DNA from: Bacteroides intestinalis
GTDB taxonomy: Bacteria; Bacteroidota; Bacteroidia; Bacteroidales; Bacteroidaceae
Length of the DNA stretch: 64,000 bases
NCBI RefSeq assembly: GCF_003464595.1
Contig: NZ_QRZF01000004.1
Location: 434,001-498,000 of the forward strand
Direction: 5' to 3'
The translations under genes were made by a program, and so were the position numbers. Of the stretch, positions 32,810 through 42,178 are shown in pieces (position 1 is the first letter of the stretch; every line of letters begins with the position of its first letter). The notes beneath the pieces are model-generated. The model did not search any database and was not told where the DNA came from. It worked only from the letters and a program-made list of their open reading frames with translations.

Positions 32810-35800
32810 TCAAGCTTTTTTGTTCCGGTAAATAAACCAATATATCAAAGGAATAATGAACAGGCTGACCAGCGTACCGATAAACATCGCCCCAATCATA
32901 GCAATGGAAAGCGGTTTCTGCAATTCCGATCCCATATCGAAAGAGAACAGCAACGGCACCATGGCAAAGATAGTGGTCAGTGAGGTCATAATGATGGGAC
33001 GCAACCTGCGCCTTCCCGCCTCATGGATGGCTTCCAGAAGCGGCATCCCCGTCTTACGCAATTCATTGATCGCATCAAGTTTCAAGATAGAGTCATTGAT
33101 AATGATACCGCACGTTACGATTAAGCCGATAGCAGACATCAGATTCAGCGTATGTCCACATATCCACAACAGTACCAAGGCAAATGCTACGTCTATTGGT
33201 ATTTCAAGCAGTACGACAAGCGGTTGCACAAAACTCTCGAACTGTGCCGCCAGAATAAAATACATCAACAGAATGGAAATAAACAGAATGACTACCAGCT
33301 CATCCAACATCTTGCGATTGGAGAAGAAACTCCCTGAGAAAGCTGTATCCCAATCTCCGGTAACATCCGCAACTTCTTTCACTTGCTGCATCAGTGGTTC
33401 TGCTTTTTGCACCTCGTAGAAGCGGAAAGGAACGTACTCTCCGTTGCGTCCTGCAGTTATGGCCTTCAAGTCTTCCGCCGTCACCACCGATACCAGTTCA
33501 CGCAAAGGCAGATATTCAACACCGTCCTTGTCCGCCCGTGTCTGCACCAGTGTCTCCTGCAAAATAGTATTCACGGTCTGCTCCTCTCCTACAATACTGA
33601 TCGGAAGATATTGCTGATAAGAGTGAAGAGTCGCCACACTGTTCTCTTTGAAAGCAGTCTTCAGTACGCGATACAGCTCATCATACGAAACATTATACAG
33701 TAATAGTCTTTCCTTATTAATGCGGATATTCAACTGATTTTCAAAAGCAATACCTGTAGGTGCATATCCCGTGCGAGCTATAAATTCATTCTCCAGACCA
33801 CGCAATTCATCAGCAGTCGGCACTTTTTCCTTATTGCGGGAATAGAGTTCAGCCACAATATCAGCTTCTCCCGTCACAAACAGTTTCTCAAATACCGTTT
33901 CAGGAGGCGAGAAAGAGACAACAGCCAATGGATACTCTGACTTGAGCAAGCGATAGACCTTTTCCTGTAAAGGAGGTATCTCCGATGAATTCTTTGTTTT
34001 GAAATAGAATTCAGCTTCCGAAGAGGATAGTGCTTGTTCCCGGTTCAGGAGATAGTCTTGTTGTCCGATAGCAGCAGTTTGTTCTACTGTCTCTTCTCTC
34101 AATGTACCAAACAGAGCGTCTACTCTGTGGCGGTTCTCGTCCACATGGATATTCTCATTCCATTCCACACGGGCTATCAATTCGTTCTGATCTATCTCAG
34201 GCATACGCTCCTTGCCAATGAAATAGAACATAAATACGCACAAAGGAACGGAGATAATGCAGAATATTACACTGGCTGTCTTATGAGCAAATATAAAATC
34301 GACTCCTGCATCGTAGAAACGGTCGAGCGTATGCTCCTTAATAGGATTATTAATGTGGATGCGCGAGAACCATGACTTACGCAAACCCGTGCGGTATACC
34401 AACATATAGAGCACCGGCAACAGCATGATACCTGTAAAATAAGATACCATCAATCCGACCGTTACAGAAAAAGCCTGGTCATAGAAGATAGCTCCGGCAA
34501 TACCACTCATGAAAATCAACGGCACGAATACCGCTATCGTAGTCAATGAGGAACTGAGCATAGGCGTAACCACCTCACTGGTACCTGCAATACATGCACG
34601 CCTCAACGAATACCCCCGCTCCCGGTATTGCGAAATATTCTCAGTTACAATAATGGAACTGTCAATCATCATACCCAACGCCAGAATCAGTCCGGAAAGG
34701 GATATGATATTCAAAGACATCTTGAACAGATAAAAGAAGAGGAAACAGATTACAATGGAAACCACCATACTCAACCCGATGATGAACGGTGATTTGACAT
34801 CCCCCAGAAAGAGGACAGCTACAATACAGATAAAGAGGAAACCCAACGAAAGGTTCTGTTGTAAATTGGAGATGGTATAATCCAGCAATTCCGTCTGGTT
34901 GCGGCTGACACTGAACTCGATATCCGGATATACATTTTGAAAATAATCCATAGTGCCGCCGATAGCCTCCTTCATGTCATCCATATTCTCGTCTGCCTGC
35001 TTGATAATGGCCAGTGTCACTGCCCGTTTACCATTGCTCATAGAGATTCCTTTTTCCTTAACGGAAACAACGCCGATCTCACAAAATTCCTCCAGGCGGA
35101 TAATACGGCCTTCTTTATTAATAAGGATATTTTTCACATCATCTTCCGTGCGCAGCAAAGTAGAGAATTTGATATTGTATTCATAATATCCGTCACGTAC
35201 GGTCATACTACCCGGTTCCACATTATTCTGCGCAAGTGCTGTTTCTACATCCTGAATGGAAAGTCCCAGAACTGCAAGTTTATTTTTATCCGGTACAATC
35301 TGTAATTGCCGTTCCACCAAGCCGGTGACATCCACCATTGCTACTTCTGTCAGTTGCTCGATGCGACGCTTAATAACATTTTCAGCAAACTCACACAAGT
35401 CAAGAAATGCCCTTTCGTCGGTTTGTCCGTAAGCACTGTCATTCTTTAAAGTGAGGTTAAGGTAAAATACCGGAATATCAGTAGCACTTGCCTTCACTAC
35501 TTTAGGGCGTTCAGTATCCTTAGGCAGGTAGTTCATGGCAGCATCGATCTTCTCGTTCACCTCTATAAAAGCCAGGTCGGTATTCGTGCCAAAATCAAAA
35601 CTCAGGCGGATAAGTCCTGCCCCATCCCGCGCTTCACTGTCCATGTCTTTCAGGCGTGCCACCTGAATCAGCTGTTGCCGCAACGGTTTTACTACAGTAT
35701 TCTCCAACTCACGGGCTGAAGTATTCTGCGCCGAGATTTGTACTGTAATCTCCGGAATGGCAATGTCCGGCAACAAAGATACCGGCAACGTGAAATACGT

Positions 35801-35875
35801 CACCAGACCGACAATAAAACATGCGGTAAACGCCATTAATACGGCAATGGGCCGATGTACCAGAAACTTAACCAT
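32810..35875 (-). CDS. RND efflux permease, first of the operon
   Basis: A 1021-residue RND-family transporter with the family N-terminus (FLVHRPIAVLMAFTACFIVG) and twelve membrane segments. The fourth has a single Asp (LALGMMIDSSIIVTENI), not the Asp-Asp pair of AcrB. It lies between the adaptor gene (13 bases upstream) and the TolC gene (four bases downstream), so all four genes form one operon. It differs in length and sequence from the other permease at 28037-31282. Drug, lipid or metal export are all possible. Confidence 0.93.
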   Translation of the reverse strand: MVKFLVHRPIAVLMAFTACFIVGLVTYFTLPVSLLPDIAIPEITVQISAQNTSARELENTVVKPLRQQLIQVARLKDMDSEARDGAGLIRLSFDFGTNTDLAFIEVNEKIDAAMNYLPKDTERPKVVKASATDIPVFYLNLTLKNDSAYGQTDERAFLDLCEFAENVIKRRIEQLTEVAMVDVTGLVERQLQIVPDKNKLAVLGLSIQDVETALAQNNVEPGSMTVRDGYYEYNIKFSTLLRTEDDVKNILINKEGRIIRLEEFCEIGVVSVKEKGISMSNGKRAVTLAIIKQADENMDDMKEAIGGTMDYFQNVYPDIEFSVSRNQTELLDYTISNLQQNLSLGFLFICIVAVLFLGDVKSPFIIGLSMVVSIVICFLFFYLFKMSLNIISLSGLILALGMMIDSSIIVTENISQYRERGYSLRRACIAGTSEVVTPMLSSSLTTIAVFVPLIFMSGIAGAIFYDQAFSVTVGLMVSYFTGIMLLPVLYMLVYRTGLRKSWFSRIHINNPIKEHTLDRFYDAGVDFIFAHKTASVIFCIISVPLCVFMFYFIGKERMPEIDQNELIARVEWNENIHVDENRHRVDALFGTLREETVEQTAAIGQQDYLLNREQALSSSEAEFYFKTKNSSEIPPLQEKVYRLLKSEYPLAVVSFSPPETVFEKLFVTGEADIVAELYSRNKEKVPTADELRGLENEFIARTGYAPTGIAFENQLNIRINKERLLLYNVSYDELYRVLKTAFKENSVATLHSYQQYLPISIVGEEQTVNTILQETLVQTRADKDGVEYLPLRELVSVVTAEDLKAITAGRNGEYVPFRFYEVQKAEPLMQQVKEVADVTGDWDTAFSGSFFSNRKMLDELVVILFISILLMYFILAAQFESFVQPLVVLLEIPIDVAFALVLLWICGHTLNLMSAIGLIVTCGIIINDSILKLDAINELRKTGMPLLEAIHEAGRRRLRPIIMTSLTTIFAMVPLLFSFDMGSELQKPLSIAMIGAMFIGTLVSLFIIPLIYWFIYRNKKA

Positions 35876-35888
35876 CCCCCTTTAATTA

Positions 35889-36962
35889 TTAATTTTTAAT
35901 TATCACCGGTGCCTCATGAGCCAGGTTTACATTACCCGTCACAATCACCACGTCTCCTTCATGCACCTCATCCTCCACAATGGTATAATTCTCTGAATTC
36001 TCCAATACTGTCTGCACGTAATTCCATTTGGCTTTATTATCTTTCAACGTGAAGACCACTTGCTTACCGGAACGCAGCACCACGGAACTCTTAGGAATTA
36101 CCAACTGTTCGCCAAGCGAGCGGTGCACATTCACCCGAATATTCATGCCATTAAACAGTTTGCCCTGTCCGCTGACAATGGCTTTCACCTTTACCATACC
36201 TTTGTCATCCACCAGGGGATTTATTTCCGAAATACGGCCCTCATATTTCGCGGAAGGATCGGCATAAGGAGTCACAACGACTTTATCTCCACTCTTAATA
36301 AGGGGAAGTTCACTCTCCAATACAGTAAAATCTGCTTCCATGCCCTGTGTACCGATAATGGAACAGAAGGTATCGGAAGTATTAGCAGCATTGTATGGTT
36401 TAGAAAAAAGATTAGCTACCACTCCATCGAAAGGAGCAACCAACGTGGCATGCTCTTCTTCATATTTAGCCAGTTCATATTGGGAAAGGGTTTGATCATA
36501 ACCGCTCTTTACTCGTGCTAATTGCATAATATCATCGGGCACTTTGGCTGTAGCATCTGCCGCATATCCCTGACCAATCAATACATCCTGCAATTCCAAT
36601 TTCGCTTTCTCCAAAGCATCCTTGGTTTGAGCGGTCTTATTCTTTAAACGGAATTTATCCAGTTCTGCCAGTTTTTGTCCTTTATGCACCCGGTCACCGT
36701 TTTTCACATAAATCTGTGCCACGATCCCCGAACTTTCAAAACGCAAATCTGCCATTCCTCCGGCCACAACCTTACCGTTACTTACCAGTTCATGGTTGAA
36801 CGTTTGCCGTTTTAAGGTCGTCACTGTCACTTCATTTTTCTCATCCGGCAATACGGTTGCCACTCCTTCGTCGGCAGCTTCTTCTTTTTTCGCACCGGAG
36901 CATGCTGCCAGTACAAATAGTGCCAGGCAGAGCAAAAGCCGATAGTTCTGTGTCTTTATCAT
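35889..36962 (-). CDS. RND periplasmic adaptor lipoprotein
   Basis: A 357-residue membrane fusion protein with a lipobox (LAACSG, Cys21). The two halves of the lipoyl domain are visible (GIVAQIYVKNGDRVHKGQKL and LVAPFDGVVANLFSKPYNAA) with a short helical hairpin between them (about 105-170). A beta-barrel domain and a C-terminal domain (VIPKSSVVLRSGKQVVFTL) follow. It is anchored in the inner membrane's outer leaflet and bridges permease and TolC. It is the first gene of the operon, with a -7 element about 36 bases ahead. Confidence 0.93.
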   Translation of the reverse strand: MIKTQNYRLLLCLALFVLAACSGAKKEEAADEGVATVLPDEKNEVTVTTLKRQTFNHELVSNGKVVAGGMADLRFESSGIVAQIYVKNGDRVHKGQKLAELDKFRLKNKTAQTKDALEKAKLELQDVLIGQGYAADATAKVPDDIMQLARVKSGYDQTLSQYELAKYEEEHATLVAPFDGVVANLFSKPYNAANTSDTFCSIIGTQGMEADFTVLESELPLIKSGDKVVVTPYADPSAKYEGRISEINPLVDDKGMVKVKAIVSGQGKLFNGMNIRVNVHRSLGEQLVIPKSSVVLRSGKQVVFTLKDNKAKWNYVQTVLENSENYTIVEDEVHEGDVVIVTGNVNLAHEAPVIIKN

Positions 36963-36997
36963 TCGATATTAGTTTTTCCGTTTACACTTAATGTATG

Positions 36998-37005
36998 CAA
37001 AATTA
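36998..37005 (-). promoter_or_regulatory. -7 element of the RND operon
   Basis: Minus strand TAATTTTG fits TAnnTTTG, 36 bases before the adaptor start codon. The -33 region has no clear TTTG. Confidence 0.5.
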
Positions 37006-37101
37006 GTCGTTTTCCTGTTACGAACCATTATAGGTATATGGACAAAAACAGATAGCTCTTAAACTATTATTTTTCTAATTATCAAAGAAATACATTTTTG
37101 C

Positions 37102-37119
37102 CCACCCCAAAAGGGGTGG
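37102..37119 (-). terminator. Strong hairpin downstream of the lone propeller gene
   Basis: CCACCCC (37102-37108) and GGGGTGG (37113-37119) pair around an AAAA loop. It lies 21 bases after the stop of the gene at 37140-38369. No T-run follows on either strand, so its use as a terminator is only likely. Confidence 0.5.
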
Positions 37120-37139
37120 ACAAGAATACATGCCATTTT

Positions 37140-38369
37140 TTATTTGGGTACTGTAATAGCGACTATCGGATTGGAATCATCCGTCAATTCTTTCAGTACT
37201 GAGAGCTTGTCATTTTCCGCTGCTTCGGGATTTTCTTCCAGCCATTCCAATACAGTGCCGGAGTCTATAATCATTCCATATTCTCCCTTCATGCTACATG
37301 CTTTAGGACGAAAAGTCATAAATCCGTTCAGGTCATCCGTTATACCATCTGCTTCGGCATACATACGGGTAGTCTTTGCTTTCCGGTCATAAATACCATT
37401 GAATGTCTTGGGATCTGAATACAATCCCTGGATACACTGGAAGAAGACATTATCTTTTGTTTCAAAAATACAACCTACCAACAAGCGATTTTCATTGTCT
37501 TTAGAATCGGTACGCGCCTCTGCTCCCCAATGCCATTTACCGGTAGCGAATGCAATATAAGGAACCAGACCATTCCTTTCTACGGTATAGATCGTATCAT
37601 TAAAACTCTCTTTAAACCGTACTTTTCCATCACTCTTCCATAAGAAGGGAATACCTGTAATACTTGCCGAATTCTCCCCACCTTTAAAGTTACTCAAAAC
37701 AATAGCCGCATTGCCTTGCTTGATCACACTGATGCTGGCAATATCCTGCACGCCCTTTTCCGGCAATATCGGAAATAGACTGGGAACCGTATCCACCTGT
37801 TCGCCCGCCTCGTTGAAAAATAGCAGCGAACGGGCATTGTATCCCATAGCCAGATTATTATAATGTCCGATCACCAATGAATCTGTAAAACAGAAATCTC
37901 CCGGTGAGGCCGGAGGGGTAGGAATAGTCAGTTTACCGCGATACTTTCCCTGCATATCATACTTTTGCAAAGTAGCAGGGCGACGCATAAAGTAAAGCAG
38001 TCCGTCCACATCATTATACGTAGGTGCCGGTCCTGAATATGCCTCCGGATCTTCTCCCACATGACCAACCTTAGTTAAGAACTTGCCTGTTTCCTTATCA
38101 AACAAAAAACAGTTTTTTCCTGAAACAACTGCAATTTGCTTATCCAGCAATAGAATATTAGGACTTCCACCTATCAAGCATGAATCAGTAGTTTCCAACA
38201 AAACATAACGCACATCACTTCCCAATTCCGAAAGTTTCAACTCAGCAGGCTTCTCCATAGCACCTGCCACATCAATCGAGTATAATCCATCTGCAGAGGA
38301 TTGCGGAGTACCGGTACAAGCAGCCATCAGGCAAACCAGACCTGCGGCGTATAACCATCCTTTTTTCAT
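37140..38369 (-). CDS. 6-bladed beta-propeller lipoprotein (stand-alone)
   Basis: A 409-residue protein with a lipobox (LMAACT, Cys18). Blade motifs are like those of the peptide-cluster propellers (KNCFLFDKETGKFLTKVGHV then GEDPEAY, TLQKYDMQGKYRGKL, FKESFNDTIYTVERNG), but it is longer and has no GG-leader peptide gene next to it. It shows that the family also occurs outside the cassette here. It faces the RND operon in the same direction, separated by a hairpin, so it is probably transcribed alone. Function is unknown. Confidence 0.8.
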   Translation of the reverse strand: MKKGWLYAAGLVCLMAACTGTPQSSADGLYSIDVAGAMEKPAELKLSELGSDVRYVLLETTDSCLIGGSPNILLLDKQIAVVSGKNCFLFDKETGKFLTKVGHVGEDPEAYSGPAPTYNDVDGLLYFMRRPATLQKYDMQGKYRGKLTIPTPPASPGDFCFTDSLVIGHYNNLAMGYNARSLLFFNEAGEQVDTVPSLFPILPEKGVQDIASISVIKQGNAAIVLSNFKGGENSASITGIPFLWKSDGKVRFKESFNDTIYTVERNGLVPYIAFATGKWHWGAEARTDSKDNENRLLVGCIFETKDNVFFQCIQGLYSDPKTFNGIYDRKAKTTRMYAEADGITDDLNGFMTFRPKACSMKGEYGMIIDSGTVLEWLEENPEAAENDKLSVLKELTDDSNPIVAITVPK

Positions 38370-38504
38370 AATTCTTAGTGTGTTTTCAAATTCAACATTT
38401 ATAACATCTCCGCAAATAAACTAATATTTTTAGTTTCAAAACTAAATTTTATCGTTAAAGAACTAAAAAGTCCAATTAAAAGAGGGATTCAAAAGGAATG
38501 GCCA

Positions 38505-38882
38505 CTACTTCTTTATAAAGAATAGAGGCACACACCCCACTGCATAACAAACAATGTCCCACCATGAGAATGACGTACCCAATACTACTTTTGCCAATGT
38601 ACAATCTTGTAATCCCAGTACAGTAATAAGTTGAAGGTACTGCAACACTTCAATGCAACAAGCAAACAGGAATATCCACAATGGTAGTCCGCGCAAAGGT
38701 TCAGTGATAAATATACGCACAAAGCAGTATATCAGTATCACTACCAACACGTCACCCATATAGGGACGTATAAATGCATCGCGAACAAAAAGAGCTATTA
38801 GCGTTTCAACAATAAACAGTCCGATAAAACAGATGGCATAAAACCAACGGCTGCCAATAAATGTAGTATTCTCAGTATTCAT
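38505..38882 (-). CDS. DUF2809 family membrane protein
   Basis: A 125-residue integral membrane protein with four hydrophobic segments (about 14-34, 42-60, 66-86 and 103-122). The phrases RPYMGDVLVVILIYCFVR, FACCIEVLQYLQL and GTSFSWWDIVCYAVG fit DUF2809 (related to VanZ-like small membrane proteins). Function is not known. The 135-base gap before the propeller gene is AT-rich with repeated ACTAAA/TAGTTT words. Confidence 0.8.
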   Translation of the reverse strand: MNTENTTFIGSRWFYAICFIGLFIVETLIALFVRDAFIRPYMGDVLVVILIYCFVRIFITEPLRGLPLWIFLFACCIEVLQYLQLITVLGLQDCTLAKVVLGTSFSWWDIVCYAVGCVPLFFIKK

Positions 38883-38995
38883 AAATTCTTTTGTCGTAAT
38901 AATGCCTGTAAAAATATCATTTATTTTCTTACAACTTCTACTTTCGGATGAGAAATGTGAATGAAATTTTGTAGCAAGTTAATGATTCATCGATT

Positions 38996-39127
38996 CCTAA
39001 AAGGAAGTCTGCTCCCCACTTGAACAATACCCGGGACATACTTGCTCCGTACCAACTCCACTCAGAGGTACCTCTACACGGAGAAAACACGGAGTTGATA
39101 CGGAGCAAGTGTATTTCAGATAAGAAG
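38996..39127. repeat. 22-nt-phased degenerate repeat array with inverted arms
   Basis: In the 428-base gene-free gap 38883-39310. ACTTG recurs at 39018 and 39040 and CGGAG at 39079 and 39101, both 22 bases apart, giving about six units in phase. Arms 39040-39059 (ACTTGCTCCGTACCAACTCC) and 39091-39110 pair with one mismatch, with a smaller palindrome AGAGGTACCTCT at 39064-39075 inside. The core word ACCTC/GAGGT is shared with the arrays at 9485-9701 and 49842-49973. The rest of the gap shows nothing except a weak -7-like TACCTTTA at 39265-39272. Confidence 0.55.
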
Positions 39128-39310
39128 AGGGCTATGCAACCTATCGGAAGAATAATCTTTCCGACAAATTCAGCACATCTAAGCAAATGACTGCAAACGG
39201 ACGCAAAAATCACAAATATGAAGATAAACGCTAAAATCGTTAGGTGAAAGAGAAAGTTTTTCTATACCTTTACGACATTATGAAAATAAAGAATTAAAAA
39301 ACACGATAGC

Positions 39311-40165
39311 ATGGGAATCATCAATCAAGGCATTTTGGGAGGCTTTTCCGGCAAAGTGGGGCCAATAGTAGGATGCCACTGGAAGTCAAAATATTATATA
39401 CGTGCACATGCTGCCAAAGTCAGCAATCCACGTACAAAGAAACAACAGGAACAGCGGGGTAAATTTGCAACAGCATTCAGCTTTCTAAAACTAATCAAAC
39501 CATTTATACGTATCGGTTTCAAAGAGTTTGCGGAAAAGAAATCAGCATTTAATGCTGCCATGTCTTATATGCTGAAGAGAGCAGTAGTAGGCGATGGGAA
39601 TGAAATCATTATTGACTTTAACCGGGTACTGATATCCACGGGAAGCCTGATGCCTGTATTTGAGAGTAAAGCTACTGTATCTGACAATAAAATGATTTTC
39701 AATTGGAAAGATAACAGTGGCATGGGGAATGCAGAGGGCACAGACATAGCCATGGTACTGGTGTACAACAAAGATAAAGAAGAGGCTGTATATGACACTG
39801 AAGCCGGTCTTCGCCAAGACCAAAGTACCCAACTGGCACTTCCGACCAATTGGCAGGACGATGAACTGGTAGCATATCTCAGTTTTCGTAGTGCCGACGG
39901 TTATAGTGTGGCTAATAGTGTACGCGTATCAATCTCAATAGTTGAGGTATCAGAAAGAGATTATTCATCGCTCAGTCGTCTTTATTCTATTGGAATACGA
40001 AAAAATGACTCAGACTCTCTACAAACGAATACAAAGTGCTCCCCTCTCTTTCAAAGAGACACAAGGAATAGCCAAACGGAAGCAATCCTCTTTGAGGATG
40101 TCACCACGATAATCAGAAAGGGAAGTATCCAGAATAACAGCCCTGATACGAAACAAGGTAGTTAA
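39311..40165 (+). CDS. DUF6266 family protein with an overrun tail
   Basis: A 284-residue protein. The N-terminus (MGIINQGILGGFSGKVGPIV, then GCHWKSKYYIRAH and NPRTKKQQEQRGKF) is the standard DUF6266 start, and the domain ends around residue 215 (FRSADGYSVANSVRVSI). I recall members of about 210-220 residues ending there. This one reads on for about 70 residues, the last 49 of them antisense to the 3' end of comEC, and the added part has no family character. A lost stop codon or a rearrangement at this point would explain it. DUF6266 proteins have no established function; they are usually found singly in Bacteroidetes genomes. Confidence 0.75.
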   Translation: MGIINQGILGGFSGKVGPIVGCHWKSKYYIRAHAAKVSNPRTKKQQEQRGKFATAFSFLKLIKPFIRIGFKEFAEKKSAFNAAMSYMLKRAVVGDGNEIIIDFNRVLISTGSLMPVFESKATVSDNKMIFNWKDNSGMGNAEGTDIAMVLVYNKDKEEAVYDTEAGLRQDQSTQLALPTNWQDDELVAYLSFRSADGYSVANSVRVSISIVEVSERDYSSLSRLYSIGIRKNDSDSLQTNTKCSPLFQRDTRNSQTEAILFEDVTTIIRKGSIQNNSPDTKQGS

Positions 40166-42166
40166 TTCCTTGATGCGCCCTTTATAGCCTTTAGAAATAT
40201 ATAGATAATCAATAGATAAAGGATGGCTCGAAATTTTATTCCGCCAGCGGGCATCGTGAAGCAAGCAAATCCGCTTGCCGCCATAAGAAACAATATGGTT
40301 ATGGAAAGCAAAACCGGAGGTAGCGTAATCACCGGTTAATACTTCGGGAGCGGAAAGACGCTGATGATTCCAATTCGGAGAAAGCGCACGATACAAACGG
40401 GACACATCCGGTAAGCTATCGGCACAGGCCAACCAGGACTTCCCGTTAGCGGCAAGGCAATGAACAGCAGGACAGTTACGCACATTATAAAAGGCAATAC
40501 TGCACTGAGGTACAGACAAACTAACCAAAATTGCATGATAAGTAGTAAGAAGAAGCAAACAACACAAAGAAAAATAGATACTACGGGAGGTACGAACAGA
40601 AAAACTCCTGAACAGAGACAAAAGAAAAATATAAAACAGCATTATTTCCCAACATTCCGTCCAGAGTCCATCAATGGAAGACACGGGAAATTGTTCTATA
40701 CGGCGTAGAACATTATTCTGGCTACTTAGTAATATATTGACAACAGATGCAAATCCTTGCTGTAGAAAAGGGAAAGGAGTAAGAATAAGCATAAAAACAG
40801 CAGAATATAAAATCAACGTTACCATAGGAATTACCCACAAGTTCGTTAGCAGAAAATGAGTTGAGAAACGGGAGAAATAAAGAATAACCAAAGGAGCCGT
40901 ACCAATTTGCGCAGCAATAGAAACTGTCAGCAGGCCCCAAATGTAACGAGGAATACGATGTCGTACGGAAAGTAAATTATAAAGTTTGGGTTGAATGAGT
41001 AAGATAGAAGCTACTGCAACAAAAGATAATTGAAAACCGACATCAAACAACCAAAGCGGATTATAAAGCAGCATCAGAAAAGCAGTAGCAGCCAGAGTAT
41101 TCAGTGTTAACGGTTTCTCCGGCTGCAGACTGGATATCGCTAACAAAGAAAACATGATAACAGAACGTACCACAGAAGAAGACAGTCCCGTTAGGAAGGC
41201 AAATCCCCATAAAAAAAGAATAATCAGAAAAAGGCCGAAAGACTTAAAGTAACTCCAACGCTTCCATATAAGAGACAAAAGAAAAAAGAGTAAAGCATAC
41301 AAAAAACCGATATGGAGCCCCGAAAGAGCCAGCACATGACTGGCACCTGTTATTGAATAAGTCTCCCGGATGTCTTCACTCAGGTTTTCTTTGTCTCCAA
41401 CAGTGAGGGCGGAAAGTACAGCCAGATTATCTCCCTGAAAACCTAAATGATGATAGAGTCCCACCACTTTTTTCTGATAATCCGAAGCTATCTGACGGAG
41501 AGTACGAGAAGCATCATGTCCCACTATCCGCCAATGTCCGGCAGGGATATAAGCCGTACCAGTACCATCTTTACGGACAAGATAACGTATATAATCGAAT
41601 TCATCAGGATTGCCATTATTAACCGGGGGAGTAAGTCGGGTGTGCACCCACAATCTATCTCCCCGGCTCAATGAAGCAGTAGTAGAATCCTTCGGGAAAT
41701 AGAACAAGAAAGTATGCTCATGATCACTTCTCTGCACAGCTCCTTTTTCCACTCTCCCTTCTAACTGAACCCGACATAAAAGACTTTTTTCCTTCACTTC
41801 CGGCTGTTCACTGATAACTGCCTGGTAGACTGCTGCATCACCTGAAAAAGGAAAATCCATACGATGTAAATGTTCCCCTGATATGCCGGCACCCAAACCA
41901 AAGCAACAAAGAAATACAGAAAGACCATACAACCAATGAATTCGATATTTACCGGAAAGAAAATAAGCGAGAAGGAGTAAAAGGAAACCTGTCAAACAAA
42001 TCCATACAGGAGAAAACGTGGAAAACAAATAAGATGTCTCTTCGGGAATATTTAAGGAAAGCTCTGCACGCTGATGGAAGAAGTATGCATCTCCGCATAT
42101 AATACCACCTGTCAACGGCATCAAAAGTCGTAAGAAAGGATGCCGCTGCAGGGTGTTGTTTATCAA
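40019..42166 (-). CDS. comEC: ComEC/Rec2-family DNA uptake protein
   Basis: A 715-residue polytopic membrane protein. The N-terminal DUF4131-like part with several membrane segments is followed by the competence core (SITGASHVLALSGLHIGFLY), about ten hydrophobic segments, and a C-terminal soluble domain (about 560-715) which resembles the metallo-beta-lactamase part but is reduced (SIAFYNVRNCPAVHCL, ICLLHDARW). ComEC forms the channel for single-stranded DNA in natural transformation. Bacteroides carry it although natural competence is not well documented. It starts 12 bases after rpe and its last 147 bases overlap the DUF6266 frame on the other strand. Confidence 0.88.
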   Translation of the reverse strand: MINNTLQRHPFLRLLMPLTGGIICGDAYFFHQRAELSLNIPEETSYLFSTFSPVWICLTGFLLLLLAYFLSGKYRIHWLYGLSVFLCCFGLGAGISGEHLHRMDFPFSGDAAVYQAVISEQPEVKEKSLLCRVQLEGRVEKGAVQRSDHEHTFLFYFPKDSTTASLSRGDRLWVHTRLTPPVNNGNPDEFDYIRYLVRKDGTGTAYIPAGHWRIVGHDASRTLRQIASDYQKKVVGLYHHLGFQGDNLAVLSALTVGDKENLSEDIRETYSITGASHVLALSGLHIGFLYALLFFLLSLIWKRWSYFKSFGLFLIILFLWGFAFLTGLSSSVVRSVIMFSLLAISSLQPEKPLTLNTLAATAFLMLLYNPLWLFDVGFQLSFVAVASILLIQPKLYNLLSVRHRIPRYIWGLLTVSIAAQIGTAPLVILYFSRFSTHFLLTNLWVIPMVTLILYSAVFMLILTPFPFLQQGFASVVNILLSSQNNVLRRIEQFPVSSIDGLWTECWEIMLFYIFLLSLFRSFSVRTSRSIYFSLCCLLLLTTYHAILVSLSVPQCSIAFYNVRNCPAVHCLAANGKSWLACADSLPDVSRLYRALSPNWNHQRLSAPEVLTGDYATSGFAFHNHIVSYGGKRICLLHDARWRNKISSHPLSIDYLYISKGYKGRIKELTTLFRIRAVILDTSLSDYRGDILKEDCFRLAIPCVSLKERGALCIRL

Positions 42167-42178
42167 CTGAATGTAAAG

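Noticed and set aside
38938..39213. A 91-codon minus-strand frame in the gap before the DUF6266 gene
   Set aside because: It runs through the 22-nt-phased inverted repeats, and the translation has no domain. More likely an accident of the repeat.
39311..40165. An insertion sequence or transposase at the edge of the 25-kb block
   Set aside because: The N-terminus matches DUF6266, with no transposase motif and no terminal repeats.
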